Shown here: positions 54,850 through 64,000 of the stretch, piece by piece | Numbering within the stretch: position 1 is the stretch's first letter | How the letters are laid out: each line of letters begins with the position of its first letter | Source: Brienomyrus brachyistius | Taxonomy: Eukaryota; Chordata; Actinopteri; Osteoglossiformes; Mormyridae | Length of the DNA stretch: 64,000 bases | NCBI RefSeq assembly: GCF_023856365.1 | Contig: NW_026042412.1 | Coordinates: 248,001 to 312,000 of the forward strand | Direction of reading: 5' to 3' | Notes under the pieces: generated by a model | Seen by the model: the letters and a program-made list of their open reading frames with translations, nothing else | Told to the model about the DNA's origin: nothing | Databases searched by the model: none | Translations under genes and position numbers: made by a program

Positions 54850-55050
54850 TGCTAAATTGAGAAATTTTGTGTATCGTTTGTTATTATTAGTGTGATATTT
54901 TACCATGCAAATAGAGGGGAAAACGTCCAATTATCGGCCAAAAAAAATCAGCAGCATATATCGGCCATCGCCTGACCCTTGACTTGAAAAACCCATATCG
55001 GTCGACCTCTAGTAACAGTACATTCTGTCCAATTCATCCATCGAGTTAAG

Positions 55051-55350
55051 TCACACACCCACTTGAGGGGGCACTCCGGCAGACGTGAGGATGGGGATGT
55101 TCTTTCCGCTATAACATCCACTGCAGAAGTACATCTCGCTCCTGTTCACAGGGCTTACTTCAATGATGAAGCAGGGCTGGTTGTCTGGACAAGAAGTTGT
55201 CCTGCTGCTGGGTCTCGGTGCCGTTTTTCCACCTAAGCTTGAAGGTGGAAATGTGTTCCAACTTGGTCCCTGGGACTGCAGCATAGCCAAACATCGCGAG
55301 CAGCGTCGGCCACACCCACCACCAGAACCATCACACCGTCCTATACACAT
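55051..55350 (-). CDS. Unassigned Cys-rich ORF, copy A' (99 aa)
   Basis: Identical to 6896-7195; the same doubts about frame and identity apply. Confidence 0.2.
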   Translation of the reverse strand: MCIGRCDGSGGGCGRRCSRCLAMLQSQGPSWNTFPPSSLGGKTAPRPSSRTTSCPDNQPCFIIEVSPVNRSEMYFCSGCYSGKNIPILTSAGVPPQVGV

Positions 55351-55354
55351 AAAG

Positions 55355-56350
55355 AAGAACTAAAACATAGAGTGTTGTGACAATCTATGCGTTAATGTTT
55401 GGCAGCATAGGTGATTCATTAAAATTATACCGAAGAATGGAAAATGTGATATTTAGAATATTTTTTGCCATTTAGTAGCTAATTTAAGCACTTACCCAAT
55501 GCCTCAATTTGTTTTAGGTCAGTAATGTCTGAGCCAAAAGAATGAATGTATGAATTTAATACAATTCACCCACTCCCACCCACACACAAATCTGAAATTC
55601 AATTTAAGACACTTCTTAAACATTAGTGCATTAACAAAAAAGGAAAATCTTAAGAGATTCAGTAGGATTTTCTATGTTAGACTTAAGCTAATAGTTCAAT
55701 AGTTTTTACATATTTCAATATACCAATTTGACTTTAATGTTGAAACAGATGCTAAAACATGGAATAATTTCATAACTAGAGAAACATGTTATTCACAAAC
55801 ACTAGCAAAGGTAGCTTATAGTTAAGCTTACTTAAGTCAGCAAGTCAGGCTACAGTGTGTAAGAATAGTCGTAAACGATAATTTGTCTCAGTCTTACATG
55901 ACAGAATAAGTAAACAGAAAATATAAAATGGCTGAAACAGCGTCATTAACGCCAGCTACAGTAGAGGCGCAGAAAAGGTGTCATGACTGAAGTATTCCCA
56001 AACTCTGGAAGACCGTATGCGAGCCTTTTTTGCCGCGTGTTTCTCCAGAGGCTCCGGAGCTCCGCTGGTTGAGACAGCCATGTTGGTTCATGTGCAGGGG
56101 GACGAGCGGCAAATTTCTTTTTTGCAGGGTGGTAGGTGATGTCTCATTAATATTTATGAGAGAAGTGCTACATGATTGGCCAGTGCATGCCAGTGCATGC
56201 CCAAAATGGTGCGGCACTGCATCCAAGCCTGCGGCACTCAGAGTCACAAATACAGTGGAAACCATTTGTAGTAATTACGTCTGTCTGGCTGATTTCCAAC
56301 TAATTGATATTTGTATATTTATTACATGAATATAAGGTAATATAAGGTAA
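55355..56350. other. AT-rich non-coding stretch, copy A'
   Basis: Counterpart of 7200-8190. It carries the variant CCAGTGCATGCCAGTGCATG (about 56190), seven bases longer than copy A. Confidence 0.5.
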
Positions 56351-56358
56351 TAGAAGAG

Positions 56359-56803
56359 GTATTTAATGGTTTTCCATCTGAGGAATTTGCAAAAAACTGC
56401 AGTGCATGATGGGTCGGACCTAAAGGCTGCCTTAACGTCCTCATCTGTATGACGACATACATCAAGACTAGGAAGGTGCATAATGTTCATGTCTGGTTGC
56501 GTTTGTTGGTCCAGAAAGTAATTCAATTTCGCCATGTAGGTTACGTTCTTAAAAACTGCTTGGATATAGCCCGATTATATGCTGTGGGCCTTTTAATTTC
56601 TTTGTTTACCAGGTAGGCTACCTTCTTTAAACTGCGTTTTGTTAGACTACATATTTAGGGAGGTCTTTATAAATTTATAGTAGTCTTCATAAATATGTGC
56701 ATAGTTTAGCCTAACCCAGCCACTTAAGGGAGAAAGCCAGCTCAACTAGGTGTCGGTCCCAAGCCCGGATTAATGGGGAGGGTTGGCGTCAAGAAATAAA
56801 GAG
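56359..56803. repeat. Dispersed repeat, copy A'
   Basis: Counterpart of 8197-8640, with one noticed substitution (ATATGTGCATAG for ATATGTACATAG). Confidence 0.75.
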
Positions 56804-57054
56804 ACTGTATCTTCACTGCATGACTGATGTCAAAATGTGTGAAATATGTGGTTGTATTAATAAATGCATTAAAGTAGGTTAATGATTCTGTGCTGTCTAA
56901 ATTGTATAGAAAATTTCTACGTATAGCCAAACAAATCTCCTCCTGTTTGAAAAGGCATAGAAAAAGCAATTTAGCCACTAAAACTTTACAGTTTTTGTGA
57001 GGGACAGTCGAATTCTCTCGTTTCTCTCGTCAAGTTTTTTTGTGATCCTGCACC

Positions 57055-57192
57055 TACACTTTGCCGGCCCCAGGAGGATGGGCTCCCCCTTTGAGTTTGG
57101 TCCCTCCCAAGGTTTCTTCCTTCTTGGGAGTTTTTCCATCCTATCGGCGCCTATGGCTTACTCACTGGGGGCTTTGGGTGGGCATGATATAA
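57055..57192 (+). repeat. L2-type LINE 3' UTR fragment, copy A'
   Basis: Counterpart of 8893-9030, with CCATCC in place of CCATGC. Confidence 0.75.
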
Positions 57193-57244
57193 AGCAAAGC
57201 ATTTTCCCTCCCAGTTTCCTCCTCTGGTCCACATTGCAGGACCA

Positions 57245-59433
57245 TCAGCCATCAGAAACAGTCAGACGGTCTCCTTCAGCTTCTTTAGTGTCCTTGGAAG
57301 CCAAGGCAGTTTTAGGTCTGAGAAGAGGTTTATCAGAAGGACACATATTACGTCGTTTGTCCTGAAATGTAACATGGGGAGGAAAAGTTAAGCGGTTTAG
57401 TCAGATTGGAGTCGTTTATTCAGCAGTGGCAGCGCCAGTGACTTAATGCTACAGGTGCTATAGGGGAGTGAGATTATTTAGACCGGGTGCTTTAGCTTTT
57501 CAGCTTATGTAGATGGTGTATAGAAGCACACAGCACGATAAGCTACAGCATGGATAAAATAGGATAAAATATGAAATTCTAACGTCTAGCTCACAGAGCC
57601 TCTATGTGTACTTTGAAGAAAAAATACACTACAAGTATGCTGTAAAAACCGCAAAAATGTCTTACACAATATACAGATTTTACAGATAGTTAAAGAAAAA
57701 ATGAAACCAATATTTTGGGGGTGCTGTGGGGGTACTATGGTCATTGGAGGAGGAGCTAGAGCCCCCCCCCCCCAAGCTTTTCCTTGGTGCTGCCACTGTT
57801 GTTCAGATTAAAAGTAACATTGTCATTAATAAACAGTACTCTGATCAAATTTTTGCATGTACAAACACAATCAAAGTTTAACCACATGTTTAGACACAAT
57901 TCACACACCTGTTACATTTCCATAATGCTAAGACTCTCTACACTTACTTCATCCACTTTCTTGTTTGGTACACAGTCATTTGATGGATGTGTAAGATCAT
58001 TACCAGACCGTCTGCTGCAAACTCTACAGTTAATGAATGGCTGCAAAAACACACAGACACACAAAAACAGTATTTAAAGAGTGGTGGGCAATAAATACAG
58101 TGAGAGAAGGTGTAGTAAAGATATATCTAATGATTTAAGGCAGAGCTGCTGGAGTGCAGGGTTTAATGACACAGAACAATTTTAGAGGAAAGAGCTTCCA
58201 AAGCAGGGTCACCATAAGGCTATATTATACAAAGCAAGTTCATCTAAAAGTATGAACAACAAATCCCGTTTAACTGAACACTGCTCTGTATTAAAATACT
58301 GTCCTCCGATCAAGCTAAGTGGTCCTGTAGTTCACTATTTAAAGAGGTAAATTTAAAGGGTAATTCACACTGCACATCTACCCTGCTCTGACCAGGTTTA
58401 ATTACTGGCTTTCTAATTAAAACAAGAGTTAAGTCCTGCCCTTTCACCACAAAACACCACACTGCCATTTAAGGCTGATTTCAACAATGAGTTTTAGTTA
58501 ACCTGGCTCGATTGAGTTAACTCTGGGTATGTAAAACCCGCTTTGTAGTACAGCCCACAGGTCTTTAAATAAGGCCAGCTAGGGTTCATAGCTCGAAGCA
58601 TAATCTACAGGTCACCCCTCAGATGATTAGCATTTGCTTCTGCCTGGTAATCCAGCCTTTAAGCCTGTAAACCTACTAAAATTTGAGAATAAGGTGAAGG
58701 AACTGGCTCTTTGAGGCCACCTATGTATTTGTTACTTTATTGTTGGCTAACTTTCCCCCGCAGGGCATCAAAAAAGTTAACATGAACCTAAATTAATTTG
58801 CTAACTGATATGTCCAATGCTCACAGTCACAGTGACTCTTTACTTACCCTCTTGTCCATGAAAATACAGTCAGCCCGATGGTCTGTTGCAGTTGACTTTG
58901 GACATTTTGTTGCTCTCAAGAGAATCTCAATGTCAATGTATTCACTGCTGATCTAAATCACATAAACACGTTATATACAAAATTGCCTACAACTGTTTTA
59001 AAGGCAATATAACAAACAATAATCACCCAAAAAATGGCAAACTGTCACAGACTTGACTGCAGCAGATTCAGAGAGAAACTGTGAGAAGGTAAAATTGACC
59101 AGGGCTGAGATATACAACCATCACTTTCATTGTGAAGAGACATTAAGCATCATATGCATTGAAATTAAAACATCAAAATCAATGTGATACTCATTAGTTC
59201 AGCTTGCAGATGATGAAAGTTTCACACTTTTGTAAACACTTTCTCAGCAGTTACCTTCGGACGGCCCTGGATGTTATAGAAATTCATGTGCTGACGGGTT
59301 CCTTGATGAGCATTTTCGACTGCGAGTTTAATGGCCGTCTTGTGAGTGCAGGGAGACTGTGGTAATCTTGCTGGGCCTCTGTGGAGATAAGCAGAGCTCC
59401 ATAAGCCAAAACCAGAAGCAGCAGGCGGGTCAT
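57245..59433 (-). pseudogene. rarres2: Chemerin-like gene (rarres2-like), copy A', same frameshift
   Basis: Exons are 59433-59255, 58952-58848, 58040-57948 and 57361-57245, with the same splice dinucleotides and phase-0 joints. The one-base loss after codon 33 of exon 1 is present here too (about 59334), so it predates the duplication or reflects a shared consensus. Exon 4 has one difference, GCT to ACT (Ala to Thr) in the CGTCTG(G/A)CTGTT context near 57260. If the frameshift is real, neither copy can make normal secreted chemerin from this ATG. Confidence 0.65.
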
Positions 59434-59757
59434 CTTCCTCTCAGCTTTGAAGGGAGAAGCAGGACTGAGGACACTGATCTGTGGTCCCCTTATCCAGCAC
59501 GTCCAGGGGCGTGTCCTTCACTCGAAACAAACAGACCTTTGAACAACATTGGAAAACTCTTCAGGATGAATTGAGGCAGGTGGTCAAGTGGGTTTATTGT
59601 TATTTCAGCAATATACACAGTACACAGTGAAAGGAAACATTGTTCCTCCTGGACCACGGTGCAACACAAAGAAGAAAAACAGAAACAACACAAGATGACA
59701 CAAGTGCGGGCAAGATAGAACTATACAGAGTGAAAGGAGCACAAACAGAGGGAGAAA

Positions 59758-60165
59758 GTGCAAGATAAACACAAGAGCAACAATACAATACTACAGGACA
59801 AGACAGCGCAGTCAAGAACACAGAGTGCAGCCAGAGCTAACCTGAATAGGGGCATCAAGGTTGCCAGGCAGGCAGAGAAACAGAAAATAGAGGTCTACTT
59901 CACATACAACAACCCACAGTGGGTGTGGCAGGGAATACAACACATTACAAACTTCAAAGGCAACAACACCGTCACTGTTAACAGCAACGCCCTTTTAGCA
60001 AAGGAGCTAAACAGCTTCTTTGCTCGTCTGGAGGAACACAGAGCAGACATAGCCACACTGCCCCCTCCCCCAATCTCCAGCACTCACAGACTCCCTCTGC
60101 AGGAACACCACGCGAGAAGGCACATTGCATCTCTAGGTGTGTGGAGTTTAAGACAAGGCAAGTGA
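59758..60165 (+). pseudogene. LINE ORF2 linker fragment, copy A'
   Basis: Counterpart of 11595-12000 with the same WQGIQHITNF motif. Confidence 0.7.
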
Positions 60166-60698
60166 TGCTACGATAATATAATTCCTTGGTAAGACCCCAC
60201 CTAGAATATTGTGTGCGGGTTTGGTTACCATACCTTAAGAAGGACATTGCTGCCTTGGAAAAGGTGCAACGTAGGGCAACGAGAATGATTCCTGGTCTTA
60301 GAGGAATGTCTAATGAGGAGAGGTTAGCTGAGCTGAATCTGTTTAGCCTCGAGCAAAGGAGACTAAGGGGGGACATAATCCAGGTGTTTAAGATTCTAAC
60401 AGGTCTGGATGCTGTTCAGCCAAATGGCTATTTCAATGTTAGTTTAAATACCAGAACTCGTGGCCATAAGTGGAAATTAGCTGGAGAACATTTTAAAACG
60501 AATTTGATGAAGCATTTCTGTACACAGCGTGTAGTTAGAGTATGGAATAGTCTTCCTGTTATTGTAACACAAGCTAAAACCCTGGGTTCTTTTAAATCAG
60601 AGCTAGATAAGATTTTTGAGCTATTAGCTAAGTTCTCCTCAAAGGAGCTTGATGGGCCGAATGGCCTCCTCTCATTTGTAAATCTCTTTGGTTCTTAT
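60166..60698 (+). pseudogene. 5'-truncated CR1/L2-type RT fragment, copy A'
   Basis: Counterpart of 12003-12535. One substitution (GAGGAGAGG for GAGGAGCGG) is synonymous (Arg). Confidence 0.8.
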
Positions 60699-60818
60699 GA
60701 GTCAGCTTACAGAGATGAGGTCCAGAAACTGATAGGTTGGAGTTCAGCAAACAATTTGGCACTAAACAGCACAAAGACAAAGGAATCACTGACTTCAGGA
60801 AGGATGGAGGCGACACTG
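60699..60818 (+). pseudogene. RT fragment of interrupted LINE, copy A'
   Basis: Counterpart of 12536-12655. Confidence 0.65.
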
Positions 60819-60932
60819 GCCTGCCTAGATGGATGGATGGATGTTTTTATTGACATTGTAAGTACAATGAGATTTAGTTTGGAACGCGCCAGCAGCTACA
60901 CAGTATATTTACAATTATATAGATTGTGAGGC

Positions 60933-62803
60933 ATAAAATAAGGTGTGAGTAATATAACATAACGACATAATATAAGTAATCATTAATTAATCATTACAGA
61001 TGGTATGAGGTGTGAACCGCTAGGCTGCTATGGCATGTTTGGTATCAAACCGATGGAAAATCACTCCAGTTTCCAAATCTGGTCAGTGGTTACCACGAAA
61101 GTGAATATATCAAAAGTTACACCAGCCTAACGAAAATCATCAATACAAGGGAAATCACTCTGGTCATAAATCTCAAAAGGACTGATACAGACCCCCTTCC
61201 GAAAGCCCGCCAAATGGATGGTCAGCCATTGGTCCAGGAGTCGAATTCCTGGTCACTCCTATTCACGAACTTTACACTATAAAACCTGGCACCTCAGAAC
61301 AAAGCCAGGAGAGGAGAAACAGAAGGGAGGAGAAAACAAAAGACCATCAGCACGAAGAGAGGCAGAGAACATCAGCCCAAGAGAAGAGAAGCCCACAAGA
61401 AGCCCTCCTGAAGCCTATCAGTGAAGACCCAGCTGGACAGAGAACTGCAACCAAGCCCAAGCTTCACCAGGAGAGGGAATCAGAGGGGCTCCACTCCAAC
61501 AACCGCTGCAAACACCGCGCCTCCCTGAGTGCCATCACCCATCAGCTCATCAGCCTCCGCAACCAACTGCCAAGACCCCCCCCCCCCCCACTCTGCAACC
61601 AAGTAAACAAACTTCCTTTCATTTATAACAACCTAAACTCCTATTCACCTGCTATATTACTTTAGGACAGTATTTCCACAAATTGCTTGCTTTGCAGAAC
61701 AGTATTTTCCCTTTTAAGGTTACTCATTTTAAATCTGGTCATTGCATTTTCATGATTACATTGTTTGTGTCCACTCCGTTATTTCGTGTTTATTGTTTGT
61801 TAGGTGTAATGTCTGTCTTATGTTAGTTATAGGAATAAATGCATGTCTTTTACACAACTTCAGCCTCCGTTCATTGAGTGCTCACAAGAATCCCTGCCTG
61901 TGCGATCTACGCTCTGAAACCTCAAATTCGCCTGAAATATCGCGAGACTCTCTCTCATTGGCCGTGAGGGGAGCTTCGCTACCGATCGTTTACATTACCT
62001 GGTGACGCAGCTCGTTGGACAAGCCTTCTATTCTAACCCAGGTTATTACGTGATACTGGTTATTAATGAGTTCCATTTAAGTCACACATTAACAGACTCA
62101 CGGTGTTTCGCAATTGAGTTTGAGCCGACCATTCAGCATAAAAATTGGTTAATAATCACAAGGCACAAGGTTTAAACTTATTCTGAGCACACAATTTAAA
62201 CTTTTTATGACCGAACGTGCAGTGAAGAAGCGCTACTGTCAACTGGTTGCAAAAGTCGCACTCATGGCAATCTGAAGGCATTTAAGCGGGATCATATGGG
62301 CTTATTATAGTTATTTTTATTTCTATTATTAGTAGTTATATTATTTTGTTTTATTTTCGGTGATTTCATTGTAGTTCTTTCGTATTAAACTGCAGTAAAC
62401 TTTAACCCTATGTCTGACGAGATTCTCAGATGTAGCGCTTTGTTTCCAGGTTCAATTCGGACGAGTGTCTCCGTTTCTATATATCCTGGGAGAGATCTCT
62501 CTATTAGCGAACGGGAATACTTGTTATGAGGTTCTAACCTAAATTATGTTGCGCTTGGACATAAGACCGATAGCTTAGTTACCTATCAGGATCATACTCG
62601 TATGTGTGTGCCTGCTTTAGACAAAGCAAGTTTAACACAACTTTGCGCTGTGAGCCAAGTGTGTGTCATTTAGAAATTGGGAGTCTCCTGTGCTTGAGAC
62701 CCGCCGTGGTTAAGCACCATTTGCGACGAGATATAGTGCACTCACAATTTAAATCTGTCGCCGTAACGCGTGCGCCGTCTCGCTTCAGTAATTGTTTTAA
62801 GGG
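60933..62803 (+). other. Non-coding LTR-like stretch, copy A'
   Basis: Counterpart of 12770-14640. The TATA-like CACTATAAAACC lies near 61275 and AATAAA near 61834. The poly-C tract near 61576 is slightly shorter than in copy A. Confidence 0.3.
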
Positions 62804-62804
62804 G

Positions 62805-62911
62805 TTTTATACTGTGCAAGGCACAGAAGAAGGCCACAAGCAGCATGCGCATGCATTAAATGTGTGTGTCACTCATCTAGCGTCGGCAACCGCCTAGCTA
62901 TATCTTTGGTT
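62805..62911. other. Unique junction sequence right of the duplication
   Basis: About 107 bp follow the breakpoint, starting TTTTATACTGTGCAAGGC. They have no counterpart elsewhere in the window and lead into the minisatellite. Confidence 0.5.
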
Positions 62912-64000
62912 ACCTCTAGTGGTCAGGCATAGAACTACCACTCCATTTCGAAATTGCGCCTCTAGTGGCCAGGCATAGAACTACCACTCAATTTCGATAT
63001 TGCGCCTCTAGTGGCCAGGCATAGAACTACCACTCCATTTTGATATTGCGCCCCTGGTGGTCAGGCATAGAACTACCACTCCATTTCGATATTGCGCCCC
63101 CGGTGGTCAGGCATAGAACTACCACTCCAGTTCGAAATTGCGCCTCTAGTGGTCAGGCATAGAACTACCACTCCATTTCGAAATCGCGCTTCTAGTGGTC
63201 AGGCATAGAACTACCACTCCATTTCGATATTGCGCCCCCGGTGGTCAGGCATAGAACTACCACTCCATTTCGAAATTGGGCTTCTAGTGGTCAGGCATAG
63301 AACTACCACTCAATTTTGAAATTGCGCTTCTAGTGGCAAGCCATAGAAGTACTACTCCATTTCGAAATCGCGCCTCTAGTGGTCAGGCATAGAACTACCA
63401 CTCCATTTCGATATTGCGCCCCCGGTGGTCAGGCATAGAACTACCACTTCATTTCGAAATTGCGCTTCTAGTGGTCAGGCATAGAACTACCACTCAATTT
63501 TGAAATTGCGCTTCTAGTGACAAGCCATAGAACTACTACTCCATTTCGAAATCGCGCCTCTAGTGGTCAGGCATAGAACTACTATTCCATTTCGAAATCG
63601 TGCCTCTAGTGGTCAGGCATAGAACTACCACTCCATTTCGAAATTGCGCCTCTAGTGGCCCGGCATAGAACTACCACTCAATTTCGATATTGCGCCTCTA
63701 GTGGCCAGGCATAGAACTACCACTCCATTTTGATATTGCGCCCCCGGTGGTCAGGCATAGAACTACCACTCCATTTCGATATTGCGCCCCCGGTGGTCAG
63801 GCATAGAACTACCACTCCAGTTCGAAATTGCGCCTCTAGTGGTCAGGCATAGAACTACCACTCCATTTCGAAATCGCGCCTCTAGTGGTCAGGCATAGAA
63901 CTACCACTCCATTTCGATATTGCGCCCCCGGTGGTCAGGCATAGAACTACCACTCCATTTCGAAATTGGGCTTCTAGTGGTCAGGCATAGAACTACCACT
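62912..64000. repeat. 46-bp minisatellite with 15-unit higher-order repeat
   Basis: The unit is (C/T)CTAGTGGTCAGGCATAG, then AACTACCACTCCATTTCG, then a variable A/T-rich joint and GCGC. About 23.7 units are visible and the array continues past the window. Variant units (CCCCCGGTGG, CTTCTAGTGG, CCAGTTCG, TTGGGCTTC) recur at exactly 690 bp = 15 x 46: ACCACTCCAG at 63121 and 63811, CGAAATTGGG at 63271 and 63961. A shorter 184-bp (4-unit) repeat of the CAAGCCATAGAA variant lies at about 63335 and 63519. Confidence 0.95.

Larger units (their letters stand above)
47620..62804. repeat. Segmental duplication, copy A'
   Basis: Second copy of the block at 1-14642. The base aligned to window position 1 lies near 48840, because the satellite differs in unit number between copies; satellite from 47620 to about 48840 would align to sequence left of the window. 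The right breakpoint is at 62804, after a shared run of about seven bases ending in GGGG. Copy A then continues into a zinc-finger fragment, while copy A' continues into unique sequence and a 46-bp minisatellite. Confidence 0.93.

Noticed and set aside
62912..64000. CRISPR-like regular repeats
   Set aside because: Units are directly tandem with no unique spacers and the context is a eukaryotic genome, so this is a minisatellite.

Overview
The window looks like nuclear DNA of a ray-finned fish, probably a teleost. It has no operons, many interspersed repeats and very little unique coding sequence. The evidence is a Tc1-type transposon, L2/CR1-type LINE fragments, a V-SINE of the DANA/HE1 kind, a Ty3/gypsy integrase relic, a piggyBac relic, and one spliced vertebrate gene: a four-exon chemerin (rarres2)-like gene with phase-0 exons.

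Layout. (1) Positions 1-14642 form block A: a TA-rich satellite, a Tc1 element inserted in it, a GC-rich transcript-like unit, a duplicated hydrophobic ORF, the rarres2-like gene, a LINE mosaic and LTR-like sequence. (2) 14643-17363 holds a zinc-finger fragment, an ORF1-only LINE insertion and the left flank of the central array. (3) 17364-40980 is a tandem array of units of about 0.76-0.97 kb. Each unit normally carries two 72-nt tRNA-Glu(UUC)-like genes. Five solo-LTR copies sit inside the array, and one of them contains a piggyBac-type insertion. (4) 40981-42046 repeats the left flank. (5) 42047-47620 is mixed sequence: a V-SINE with an 11-bp target duplication, the Ty3/gypsy integrase relic, and a candidate first exon behind a CCAAT/heat-shock-element/TATA promoter. 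(6) 47620-62804 is block A', a second copy of block A about 48.16 kb downstream in the same orientation, with only a handful of substitutions seen by eye. (7) 62912-64000 is a 46-bp minisatellite with a 15-unit (690 bp) higher-order period that runs off the window.

The window contains several filled and empty site pairs that fix the order of events. The LTR (TTGA duplication), the piggyBac-type element (TTAA duplication) and the ORF1-only LINE (GATAC duplication) each have an intact empty site elsewhere in the window. The LTR inserted once into an array unit, the unit was then copied, and the piggyBac-type element later entered one LTR copy.

The only convincing host gene is the rarres2-like gene, present twice; both copies carry the same one-base frameshift in exon 1. 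All other coding sequence is transposon-derived, low-complexity or unassigned. Identities, copy numbers and splice sites were read by eye; no alignment or database search was run.
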